A DNA stretch of 36,092 nt. Source: Prolixibacteraceae bacterium (lineage in GTDB: Bacteria; Bacteroidota; Bacteroidia; Bacteroidales; Prolixibacteraceae). Positions 8,433 to 16,641 of the stretch are shown here, piece by piece. Within the stretch, counting starts at the first letter, position 1. Each line of letters opens with the position of its first letter. Under the pieces are notes generated by a model. It worked only from the letters and a program-made list of their open reading frames with translations, did no database searches and had not been told where the DNA came from. The position numbers and the translations under genes are program-made. The stretch is from the NCBI GenBank assembly GCA_016930365.1, contig JAFGGY010000158.1:1-36092 (forward strand), written 5' to 3'.

Positions 8433-11400
8433 TTATTCGACTTGAGCGTTCGCAGCGCTGGTTGCTGAATAAATCTGGTGAAGCAGGCTGTAGGCGCTAT
8501 CAATGCTTCTTACTTTGTCGAATGCCAGGCTGAGCTTGTTTTTCCCTTCTTTTATACGGCATTTCGATGGGTTTTGTTGTATCCATTGTAATATTTCCAT
8601 AAAAACAGGCGATTTATAGAATAACGAATCTTGCTCGCCAATAAAATGGCAAATCATTTTTCCATTTTTCAGAATTACACGTTCAAGCCCCAGTTGAATG
8701 GCCAGCCAGCGTAGGCGTACAATTTCAATCAGGTCGGCAGCGGGTTGTGGTATATCGCCAAAACGGTCAATAAGGCTGTTTTTAAAGGTTTCGAGTTCGG
8801 CTTCTGCTTCAATATTGTCGAGGTCGCGGTACAGGGCCATTCGCTCGGCAATGCTGTTTACATAGTCTTCGGGAAAGCGCAACTCCATGTCGGTTTCGAT
8901 GTTGCAGTCGTTTATGAATTTTAGATTGAGGAAGGCTTTGTTGGCGGCGTCTTTTTCGCGTTCGGCAAACACTTCCTTAAATTCGTCCTGTTTCAATTCC
9001 TGTACGGCTTCGTTCAAAATGCGGTGATAGGTTTCGTAGCCAATGTCGGCAATAAAACCGCTTTGTTCGGCGCCCAGCATATTTCCGGCACCGCGTATGT
9101 CGAGGTCGCGCATGGCAATGTTGAATCCGCTGCCCAGCTCCGAAAACTCTTCAATGGCTTTAAGCCTGCGCCGTGCTTCCTGCGAAAGGGAGCTCATAGG
9201 AGGCGCCAACAAGTAGCAAAAAGCTTTTTTGTTGGAGCGCCCCACACGTCCGCGCAGCTGGTGCAGGTCGCTGAGGCCAAAATTTTGTGCATTATTGATG
9301 ATAATAGTGTTGGCGTTGGGTATGTCGAGTCCGCTTTCGATTATGGTGGTTGCAATTAGCACATCCTGGTCGCCGTTAATAAAATCGAGCATTATTTTTT
9401 CGAGTTTGGCGCCTTCCATCTGGCCATGTCCTACGGCCGTACGGGCATGTGGGCATGCCTTTTTAACAAAAGATTCAACTTCGTAAATGTTTTGTACCCG
9501 GTTGTGGATAAAGAAAACCTGTCCGCCACGGTCAATCTCAAGTTCGATGGCTTCTTTGATGATGCTTTCGTTAAATCCATGTACCTCGGTAACAATGGGA
9601 TAGCGGTTTGGTGGCGGAGTTTGAATTATCGAAAGGTCGCGGGCACCCATAAGCGAAAATTGCAGGGTGCGCGGAATGGGCGTGGCGGTTAAGGTTAGTG
9701 TATCAACATTCACTTTTAGCCGCTTGAGCTTTTCTTTTACCGATACTCCAAATTTCTGTTCCTCGTCGATAATGAGCAGCCCAAGGTCTTTAAATTGTAT
9801 ATCTTTGCCCACCAGCCGGTGCGTGCCAATTATAATGTCAATTTTTCCTTCTTTTAGGCCGGTAAGGGTTTCTTTTATATCCGATGTTTTACGTAAGCGG
9901 CTTATGTAGCCAATTTTTACAGGGAAATCTTTTAATCGTTGTGTAAATGTTTTGTAATGTTGAAGCGCCAAAATGGTGGTTGGTACCAACACGGCTACCT
10001 GTTTGTTGTCGGTGGCCGCTTTAAACGCAGCACGTATGGCTACTTCGGTTTTGCCGAAACCTACATCGCCGCACACCAGCCTATCCATGGGCATTAGCTT
10101 TTCCATGTCTTCTTTTACCGTCTGGGTGGCTTTGTATTGGTCGGGGGTGTCTTCGTACATAAACGAAGCTTCAAGTTCTTGTTGCATAAACGAGTCGTTC
10201 GAAAATGCATACCCTTTCTCTTTTAAGCGTTCGGCATACAGGGCAATCAGCTCTTTGGCTATGTCTTTAACCTTGCTTTTTGCTTTTTTCTTCATTTTCT
10301 GCCATGCCGAAGTGCCAAGCTTGTTCAGGTTGGGTTCGGTGCCGTCCTTGCCTTTGTATTTCGAAATGCGGTGCAGCGAATGAATATTAACCAGCAGGGA
10401 GTCGTTGTCGCGATATACCAGCCTTACCGCTTCCTGAACTTTCCCGTTCACTTCGGTTTTTACCAGCCCTGCAAATTTGCCTATACCGTGGTCGATGTGT
10501 ACCACGTAATCGCCGGCGTGTAGTTTGTTCAGCTCTTTTAAAGTGATGGCTTCCTTGGCACGGTTCGAACTTTGAAGTTTGTAACGGTGATAGCGTTCAA
10601 AAATCTGGTGGTCGGTATATAAAACGATTTGCAGGTCGCAGTCTATAAAACCTTCGTTTAAGGTAAATGCCAATGGCGTAAATTTTACATTGAGACCACG
10701 GTCGCTAAAAATGGCTTCGAGGCGTTCTATTTGCTTCTCGTTGCCCGAAAGGATATATGTTTCGTAGCCATTTTGGCTATTCTGTTTCAAATCGGCGGCC
10801 AGCAAATCAAAATTTTTATTGAACTCGGGCTGTGGAGCAGTAGCAAACTCAATGGTTTCATTTTTATTGAAATGGCTACGCATTCCAAATTCAATGTTAT
10901 TGAAATTTGCAGCTAACTTTTTAAATGTTGCTTTATCGCAAAGTTGCTCCTGCCTGAACAGGCGTTCTTCGGAATCGATGCGTTCGTTGTTGGTGTAAAA
11001 GCTGTCAATTTGTTCGAGGGTATATTCAAAATCGCGGAATGCCAGATAGAAATTTTTGGGCAGATATTCTAAAAGTTCAACCCTGGCTTCATTTTCAACT
11101 TCGTTTTGAATGTTGGGAATGATGGAGATATGGCTGAACTTTTTGACTGACAGCTGGGTGTCGATATCAAAGCTGCGAATGGTTTCAACCTCGTCGCCAA
11201 AAAAATCGATGCGGTAAGGTTCGTCGTATGCAAACGAAAAAATATCGATAATGCCGCCCCTTACTGAATATTGGCCGGGTTCGTAAACAAAATCGACCCG
11301 CTCGAAGCCGTATTCGTATAACACATCGTTGATAAAGTCGAGCGATACTTTTTCGCCAACCGAAATGTGGAGGGTGTTGTTCGATAGCGATTCGCTGCTT

Positions 11401-11798
11401 ACCACTTTCTCGAACAGGGCTTCGGGGTATGTAACAACAATGCAGGGCGATTGCTCGTTGGTGCGGTTCAGTACCTCGATGCGCTTCACAATATTTTCCT
11501 GCGATTCCTTTCCTGTGCGTGCAACTCGTTTATACGATGCCGGGAAAAAAAGCACATCGTGTTGAGGATTTAGCAAACGAATATCGTCGAAGGAATAAGC
11601 TGCTTCTTCGTAATCGTTAAACACAATGAGCATCGGTTGTTGCTGCCGCATAAATGTTGCCGAAAGCACAAAGGCGGGCGACGAGCCTGCGAGCCCTTTC
11701 AAATACAAAGCATTGGGCTGTTTGCGGTTAAAAGCTTGTTCGATGTTCAAAATGGCCGGGTGGGCGCTGTATTTTTGTATTAATTGTTCGCTGTTCAT
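8433..11798 (-). CDS. mfd: Transcription-repair coupling factor
   Basis: Mfd displaces RNA polymerase stalled at DNA lesions and recruits UvrA to start nucleotide excision repair. The protein is 1121 residues, normal for the family. In order it shows the UvrB-like N-terminal module (with YSVRGGIIDIF near 181), the polymerase-interaction domain (LHAGDYVVHIDHGIGKF near 430-446), the superfamily 2 translocase with Walker A GDVGFGKT (near 581-588) and Walker B DEEQ (near 682-685), the HQLRGRVGRS motif VI, and the C-terminal TRCF domain. Numbers count from an upstream TTG at 11810. I chose the ATG at 11798 because the TTG lies inside a possible -7 promoter element. The gene follows the carbamoyltransferase by 73 bases on the same strand. 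Confidence 0.97.
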   Translation of the reverse strand: MNSEQLIQKYSAHPAILNIEQAFNRKQPNALYLKGLAGSSPAFVLSATFMRQQQPMLIVFNDYEEAAYSFDDIRLLNPQHDVLFFPASYKRVARTGKESQENIVKRIEVLNRTNEQSPCIVVTYPEALFEKVVSSESLSNNTLHISVGEKVSLDFINDVLYEYGFERVDFVYEPGQYSVRGGIIDIFSFAYDEPYRIDFFGDEVETIRSFDIDTQLSVKKFSHISIIPNIQNEVENEARVELLEYLPKNFYLAFRDFEYTLEQIDSFYTNNERIDSEERLFRQEQLCDKATFKKLAANFNNIEFGMRSHFNKNETIEFATAPQPEFNKNFDLLAADLKQNSQNGYETYILSGNEKQIERLEAIFSDRGLNVKFTPLAFTLNEGFIDCDLQIVLYTDHQIFERYHRYKLQSSNRAKEAITLKELNKLHAGDYVVHIDHGIGKFAGLVKTEVNGKVQEAVRLVYRDNDSLLVNIHSLHRISKYKGKDGTEPNLNKLGTSAWQKMKKKAKSKVKDIAKELIALYAERLKEKGYAFSNDSFMQQELEASFMYEDTPDQYKATQTVKEDMEKLMPMDRLVCGDVGFGKTEVAIRAAFKAATDNKQVAVLVPTTILALQHYKTFTQRLKDFPVKIGYISRLRKTSDIKETLTGLKEGKIDIIIGTHRLVGKDIQFKDLGLLIIDEEQKFGVSVKEKLKRLKVNVDTLTLTATPIPRTLQFSLMGARDLSIIQTPPPNRYPIVTEVHGFNESIIKEAIELEIDRGGQVFFIHNRVQNIYEVESFVKKACPHARTAVGHGQMEGAKLEKIMLDFINGDQDVLIATTIIESGLDIPNANTIIINNAQNFGLSDLHQLRGRVGRSNKKAFCYLLAPPMSSLSQEARRRLKAIEEFSELGSGFNIAMRDLDIRGAGNMLGAEQSGFIADIGYETYHRILNEAVQELKQDEFKEVFAEREKDAANKAFLNLKFINDCNIETDMELRFPEDYVNSIAERMALYRDLDNIEAEAELETFKNSLIDRFGDIPQPAADLIEIVRLRWLAIQLGLERVILKNGKMICHFIGEQDSLFYKSPVFMEILQWIQQNPSKCRIKEGKNKLSLAFDKVRSIDSAYSLLHQIYSATSAANAQVE

Positions 11799-11807
11799 AA
11801 TCCGCTG

Positions 11808-11815
11808 CAAATATA
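11808..11815 (-). promoter_or_regulatory. Possible -7 promoter element for mfd
   Basis: On the minus strand this reads TATATTTG, matching the Bacteroidetes -7 consensus TAnnTTTG. It is only 9 bases from the mfd ATG at 11798, which would make a very short leader. I see no good -33 TTG at the expected distance, so confidence is low. If real, it lets mfd be transcribed apart from the carbamoyltransferase gene upstream. Confidence 0.3.
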
Positions 11816-11871
11816 TTAAGAAACGGAGAATAAATGCCCTCGTTTATACGAATTGATGCTCGGGGTTTTAT

Positions 11872-13518
11872 CTACGACAATAGATTTTTGCCATTAAGTA
11901 CAAGGTGTGCTATGTTCATTTTTTTTGCGGCAATGTAGGCGTCGTTTTGTGTGTGTACAATGGGTTCGTTTTGCGCGTTGAACGAAGTGTTGATAAGGGC
12001 TTTTACGTTGTATTGCTCGTCGAGCAGGCTAAGCAGGTCAAATAACCAGGGATTGTCGTCTTTTGTTTCGATGGTTTGGATGCGGGCAGTACCGTTTGCG
12101 TGTACTACACCGGCTATTTCGTCTTGTTTTTCAGCAGGAATAGGAAAGTCGAGCAGCATAAATTTTGACAGGGGATGAATGCTTTCGAGGCCGGTAAAGT
12201 AGCGGGCGTTTTTTTCGAGCATAACCGGGGCTACCGGTCTGTACCATTCGCGTTGTTTCATTTCGACACTAACTTTTTTGGCCATAGTTTTGGTGGGTAG
12301 AGCCAGTAAACTTCGGTTTCCCAATGCCCTGGGACCGGCCTCGCCAAAGCCGTTACAAACGGCAATTACCTCGCCTTCGGCCAGCAGTTGGGCGGTTTGT
12401 GCTACTTCTTCCGGCGTGTAATCGAATTGATTGCTGTCGATGTTCCAGTTGTTTATATAGGCTGTGTTTGTTTTTATTTTGCTTTCTTTCATCCATTCGC
12501 CAAAAGCCGCTGCACCCAGTGCCAGTCCCGAATCTTCGGTGCAGGGTGGGATGTAAATGTTTTCGAATAAGCCACTTTCGACTATGGCCGAATTGGTGTG
12601 GATATTCAGGGCACAACCACCGGTGTAGTAAAGATTTTTACAGTTGCTTAGCGAGTTTATGTCGTCGATTTTCAGCAAGGTCTCGCGCATAAATATATCC
12701 TGAATGGTTGCTGCTACATCCTGCAAAAAAGTGTTGTGCTGGTCAAACGATTGAAGTTGTATGTTGAAGTCGGATTTTGTGGCTTCGAAAAAGGCCGAAT
12801 GTTTGTCCCAGATGTTTTCGAACCAGTTGTTTTTCCGAAGCCAGAATTCGATGTCTTCGTTGTAGGTTCCCAGGGCGGCATAACCCATTAGTTTTCCCGG
12901 AACACTGTTTTGTTCTTGTATTTTTGCCCCGATAATGCCAAATGTTAAAGCGTTGGCATTATACAGCGCTGTGAGGTTTTTTAACTCCCAGTGATGCTCT
13001 ACCGGAATTATTTTTCCCATTCGGTACATCCAGGCCGAAAAATTCGACATGCTGGCTCCCTCGTCGAAATGAACCAGCAGGCTGTTTTCTTTGAATTCAC
13101 CAAAAAATGGCAAACACGAAAAGATATGAGCCAGCTCGTGGTTCAGTATGTACCCGTTTAGTTCGCGGTCGAACCACCATAGCCGGCCTTCTTCCCAGCT
13201 TTTGGTCAGTCGTTTGGAGAGTGGCGCTTCAAACCTGATTTCACCGCTCGACGAAATAAAAGCGCGGCCAATCATATTATCAACAAAAACAACATCCATA
13301 TCGTGGTTAACCAGTTGAAGCTTCCGGATAACATCGGGCAGGTGCATGTGTAGCTTATTGTCGCGTTTTATTCGTGTATGGCGTTCGAGTTGAAGGAAGT
13401 GTTGTACTACCCCGTTATCCATAAACGCCAGGTTGTGGTCGTGCGACAATTGCGGGTAAACCGTGTCGAGGCGATCTTGTATGGCGTAAATTCCTAATGT
13501 TGGCTTCTGGTTTTCCAT
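11872..13518 (-). CDS. NodU/CmcH-family O-carbamoyltransferase
   Basis: Enzymes of this family move a carbamoyl group from carbamoyl phosphate, via carbamoyl-adenylate, to a hydroxyl of a sugar or natural product. The 548-residue length is close to the usual ~570. The Kae1-like N-terminal domain shows SHDHNLAFMDNG (25-36), the metal-ligand motif NHELAH (H127, H131), FDEGAS with D152, YYTGGCALN (297-305) and PPCTEDSG with D329, equivalent to the metal and nucleotide ligands described for TobZ. The C-terminal domain carries FGEAGPRALGNRS (391-403) and INTSFNAQNEPI (509-520). All key residues look intact. Its start codon directly abuts the stop of the DUF6427 gene, implying translational coupling. 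No sugar or antibiotic cluster is nearby, so the acceptor is unknown. Confidence 0.9.
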   Translation of the reverse strand: MENQKPTLGIYAIQDRLDTVYPQLSHDHNLAFMDNGVVQHFLQLERHTRIKRDNKLHMHLPDVIRKLQLVNHDMDVVFVDNMIGRAFISSSGEIRFEAPLSKRLTKSWEEGRLWWFDRELNGYILNHELAHIFSCLPFFGEFKENSLLVHFDEGASMSNFSAWMYRMGKIIPVEHHWELKNLTALYNANALTFGIIGAKIQEQNSVPGKLMGYAALGTYNEDIEFWLRKNNWFENIWDKHSAFFEATKSDFNIQLQSFDQHNTFLQDVAATIQDIFMRETLLKIDDINSLSNCKNLYYTGGCALNIHTNSAIVESGLFENIYIPPCTEDSGLALGAAAFGEWMKESKIKTNTAYINNWNIDSNQFDYTPEEVAQTAQLLAEGEVIAVCNGFGEAGPRALGNRSLLALPTKTMAKKVSVEMKQREWYRPVAPVMLEKNARYFTGLESIHPLSKFMLLDFPIPAEKQDEIAGVVHANGTARIQTIETKDDNPWLFDLLSLLDEQYNVKALINTSFNAQNEPIVHTQNDAYIAAKKMNIAHLVLNGKNLLS

Positions 13519-14499
13519 TTAGTACACGAATTGTAAAATGATAGAAAAAATAATAAGAACGGTGAAAAACATTTCGGCCCAGGTTCGGCGTTTCATGTAG
13601 GTCAGATAGTTTGTAATAAGAAAGGTGAGGGGTAGGGTTGCCAGTACAATAATTTCGCCTGCTACAGCCGGTAATGGCAGTAAAACCAGCGATGCAACAA
13701 AAAAGATAAAAAGTACTTTGAAATAGCGCCGCGTGTTTATGTTTTTTTCGTCGTATTGTTTCAGAATGAAAAAGCTGGATATCAGTGTCAGTATCAATAT
13801 AAAACCCAGGTACAGGTATAAGGCTATGTTTTTTGCCATCAGCGAGTTTTCGTGCGCAACGAATTGCAAGGTCAGCTTGTTTAGTTCAAGGGTGTGATCG
13901 CTTAAAAACAGGATGACGTATAATAAACCCCAGGGAAGGATGAGTCCCAGTAACGTTGCTGATAAGTTTTTCCAGTTAATTTTTTTATGCATTACAAGTA
14001 TCCCCAGCGGAATAGCCAGTATCAAAACCGATGCAAAAAAGTAAAATAAACTGGCGACCCCGATAAAAAAGCTGGCATCGAAGATGTTGGGAGTCATGTT
14101 GGTTTTTTCGAGCGATAAAAAGATGCTGCGAAACGAAAAGGCTATGAATAATGCACTGGGCAAGATTGGCTGGAGATAATGAAAATCAGGAATTGCAAAC
14201 ACAATAAAAAGAAAGAGATACGATGGCAAAAACGAAACGTCTTTCACCATTGAGAAACGTGCGTTGATATGAAATAGCAGCAGACTGATAAGCCAAACAA
14301 CGAGTAGGTTTATCAAAACCGAGGCTGTTGTATGAATAGTAATTCCGCTCAACAGTACGCCCAGTGGACTCGAAGTAATTGGTAAAGCTATGCTTTGACC
14401 CGACGAGTTCAATAAAGTACCCGAAATAATCAATACACTTACCAGTGGAAATAGAATATAATTGAATAAGTAGTTTCCTTTAAATATTCTGAGCAGCAT
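13519..14499 (-). CDS. DUF6427-like integral membrane protein
   Basis: A very hydrophobic protein of 326 residues with about nine to ten membrane segments and no soluble domain. I place the start at the ATG at 14499 (MLLRIFKGNY), preceded by an A/G-rich stretch including AGAGAAG. A longer open frame to 14640 would run through the purD terminator and overlap purD, so it is rejected. The pattern fits the Bacteroidetes DUF6427 family, which has no assigned function that I know of. Its stop codon is immediately followed by the ATG of the carbamoyltransferase gene. That adjacency may mean the two act together, for example on a membrane-linked acceptor, but this is inference only. Confidence 0.8.
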   Translation of the reverse strand: MLLRIFKGNYLFNYILFPLVSVLIISGTLLNSSGQSIALPITSSPLGVLLSGITIHTTASVLINLLVVWLISLLLFHINARFSMVKDVSFLPSYLFLFIVFAIPDFHYLQPILPSALFIAFSFRSIFLSLEKTNMTPNIFDASFFIGVASLFYFFASVLILAIPLGILVMHKKINWKNLSATLLGLILPWGLLYVILFLSDHTLELNKLTLQFVAHENSLMAKNIALYLYLGFILILTLISSFFILKQYDEKNINTRRYFKVLFIFFVASLVLLPLPAVAGEIIVLATLPLTFLITNYLTYMKRRTWAEMFFTVLIIFSIILQFVY

Positions 14500-14530
14500 G
14501 TTGTTCTTCTCTTTTTGCCTGTTAATATAG

Positions 14531-14578
14531 AAAAAAAGAAGCAGAGTAAAGCGCTTTTTGGCGTCAATATTCTGCTTC
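14531..14578 (-). terminator. Intrinsic terminator after purD
   Basis: On the minus strand, GAAGCAGA (14578-14571) pairs perfectly with TCTGCTTC (14545-14538), and seven consecutive T follow at once (14537-14531). The 25-base loop contains a small CGC/GCG inner stem. It begins 26 bases after the purD stop and ends 32 bases before the DUF6427 start, so it should separate the two transcription units unless read-through is regulated. Confidence 0.8.
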
Positions 14579-14603
14579 GATATTTTATAAGTATGTATTG
14601 TTG

Positions 14604-15872
14604 TTATAAATCGAACCCAAGGTCGCGTCTGAAATAACATCCATCGAAATGAATGTTATCGGCATTTTGATACGATGTTTGTAAGGCTTCGTTCATGGTT
14701 GAGCCATACGAGCTAACAGCCAGTACACGCCCCCCCGATGTGAGAACTTTTCCGTTGTCGGACGTGGTGCCTGCATGAAACACAATGCTGTTATGAACCT
14801 TCTCGATACCATTTATAGTTTTGCCTTTTTCGTAATCGCCCGGATATCCACCCGATACAAGCATAACTGTAACTGCACTGCGTTGGTCAAATTCGAGTGT
14901 TTTTTTGTCGAGGTTGTTGTTGGCAACGCCTTCGAGCAGATCTACAAAATCGGATTTTATTCGCAGCATTACAGCTTCGGTTTCGGGGTCGCCCATGCGT
15001 ACATTGTATTCAATTACAAAAGGTTCGCCATTCACATTGATGAGACCTATAAAGATAAAGCCTTTGTAATTAATGCCCTCGCTGTTTAACCCCTTAATAG
15101 TTGGTTTTATTACGCTTTCTTCTACTTTTTGCATAAATGCCTGGTTGGCAAAAGGAACGGGGCTGATAGCACCCATACCGCCGGTGTTTAAGCCGGTGTC
15201 GCCTTCGCCAATGCGTTTGTAATCTTTGGCTTCGGGTAATATTTTGTAATTTTTCCCGTCGGTAAGAACAAAAACAGAAAGCTCAACGCCCGAAAGAAAT
15301 TCTTCAATCACGACCTTACGGCTTGCGTCGCCAAATTTGCCGTTAAGCATTTGGTCGAGCTCCGAAACGGCTTCGTCAAAATCGTTTATAATGAGTACGC
15401 CTTTTCCGGCTGCTAAACCATCGGCTTTTAACACATAAGGAGCTTCGAGCGTTTTCAGAAAACTTTTTGCTTCGTTGGTTTGCCCGGTTGTAAAGGTTTG
15501 ATAACGGGCGGTTGGTATTTGGTATTTGGACATAAATGCTTTTGCAAAATCTTTGCTGCCTTCGAGCAGGGCGCCTGCTTTTATAGGTCCAATTACCGGT
15601 ATGCTGCTGGTTTCACTTTGCTCCGACAGGTAGTCACTTATGCCCTCAACCAAAGGTACTTCGGGACCAACAAGTACCATATCGACGTTGTTATCAATAA
15701 TGGTATTTTTCACTTGTGCGAAATCCGAAATGTTTAATTGGATGTTTTCGCCTAGTTCACTTGTTCCGGCATTTCCAGGAGCAAAAAGCAGTTTGTTAAC
15801 TTTATGGCTTTGTTTAATTTTCCAACCCAGGGCATGTTCGCGCCCTCCAGATCCAATAATTAAAATATTCAT
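14604..15872 (-). CDS. purD: Phosphoribosylamine--glycine ligase (GAR synthetase)
   Basis: PurD catalyses the second step of purine synthesis: ATP-dependent joining of glycine to 5-phosphoribosylamine. At 422 residues it has the normal stand-alone length. Landmarks are the N-terminal [11 protein letters not shown] (7-17), [10 protein letters not shown], the ATP-grasp signature [24 protein letters not shown], and the metal-binding segment [14 protein letters not shown] near 290. The ATG at 15872 gives the canonical [10 protein letters not shown] start. It follows the polysaccharide deacetylase gene by 11 bases and is closed off by a strong terminator, making it the last gene of the DUF2723-deacetylase-purD unit. 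Confidence 0.97.
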   Translation of the reverse strand: MNILIIGSGGREHALGWKIKQSHKVNKLLFAPGNAGTSELGENIQLNISDFAQVKNTIIDNNVDMVLVGPEVPLVEGISDYLSEQSETSSIPVIGPIKAGALLEGSKDFAKAFMSKYQIPTARYQTFTTGQTNEAKSFLKTLEAPYVLKADGLAAGKGVLIINDFDEAVSELDQMLNGKFGDASRKVVIEEFLSGVELSVFVLTDGKNYKILPEAKDYKRIGEGDTGLNTGGMGAISPVPFANQAFMQKVEESVIKPTIKGLNSEGINYKGFIFIGLINVNGEPFVIEYNVRMGDPETEAVMLRIKSDFVDLLEGVANNNLDKKTLEFDQRSAVTVMLVSGGYPGDYEKGKTINGIEKVHNSIVFHAGTTSDNGKVLTSGGRVLAVSSYGSTMNEALQTSYQNADNIHFDGCYFRRDLGFDL

Positions 15873-15883
15873 TTTTCTTGTAT

Positions 15884-16615
15884 TTATGCTCGTTTCAATA
15901 ATCGGTTAATGTTGTGGCGGAGCGTTTGCAGGCGGTCTTGTGTTTTATGGGTTTTGATTGGGCGTAATCCCGGGAATTCTATTTTTTGGAAGTTGTATCC
16001 TTCGGTTTTTAAATGTTTGATAACTCTGGGTAATGCTTCGAGTATGTTTCGCTCGGCTTTCAGCGAATCGTGAAATGTTATTATGGAACCATCCCGAACG
16101 TTATCGATAACATTTTTAAAGCATGTTTGTGGACTAAGCGTTGGGTCGTAGTCACAACTTATTACATCCCACATAATTATTTTATACTTGTTGAGTATAG
16201 AATAATACTGGCTTTGCTTTAACAAGCCGTGGGGGGGCCTAAACATGTTTGAGCCTATTAAATTATTGGCTTTTTCGATGTTTTCGATGTAATGTTGGTG
16301 CGAGCATTTTATGCCTTGCAAATGGTTGTAGGTGTGATTGCCTACACTGTGCCCTTCGTCTTTAAGCCTTTCGAAAAGATCGGGGTTGCGCCATACATTT
16401 TCGCCTACACAGAAAAAAGTGGCTTTAATATCGTGTTCTTTCAAAATATCGAGAACCTGGGGGGTTACTTCGGGTATTGGACCATCGTCGAATGTGAGGT
16501 AAACCGTTTTTTCGCCGGTAGGCAGTGTCCATATTGCCAACGGAAACATTTTGGTTATCCATTTTGGTAGATGTACCCGTAAGTTTATTTTTCTGCTTCT
16601 TTTTGTTGCTGTCAA
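15884..16615 (-). CDS. Polysaccharide deacetylase (NodB/CE4 family)
   Basis: A metal-dependent deacetylase acting on N- or O-acetyl groups of glycans. The CE4 motifs are all visible: TFDDGP (41-46, D43/D44), GNHTYNH (92-98, H94 and H98 as metal ligands), RPPHG (126-130, a variant of the usual RPPYG), [10 protein letters not shown] (148-157) and ITFHDS (179-184, H182). Length is 243 residues from a TTG at 16615. No ATG exists upstream before the in-frame stop, and the first internal ATG (16549) would remove the conserved lead-in [13 protein letters not shown], so a TTG start is likely real. There is no clear signal peptide, so localisation is uncertain. It lies 26 bases after the DUF2723 gene and 11 before purD. 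Confidence 0.9.
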   Translation of the reverse strand: MTATKRSRKINLRVHLPKWITKMFPLAIWTLPTGEKTVYLTFDDGPIPEVTPQVLDILKEHDIKATFFCVGENVWRNPDLFERLKDEGHSVGNHTYNHLQGIKCSHQHYIENIEKANNLIGSNMFRPPHGLLKQSQYYSILNKYKIIMWDVISCDYDPTLSPQTCFKNVIDNVRDGSIITFHDSLKAERNILEALPRVIKHLKTEGYNFQKIEFPGLRPIKTHKTQDRLQTLRHNINRLLKRA

Positions 16616-16641
16616 TTTGTAAATATTTAAAGTTGACTGTG

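Noticed and set aside
14500-14640. Longer N-terminus for the DUF6427 protein (start at 14640)
   Set aside because: It would overlap the end of purD and encode the purD terminator stem; the internal ATG at 14499 has a better leader and gives a typical membrane N-terminus.
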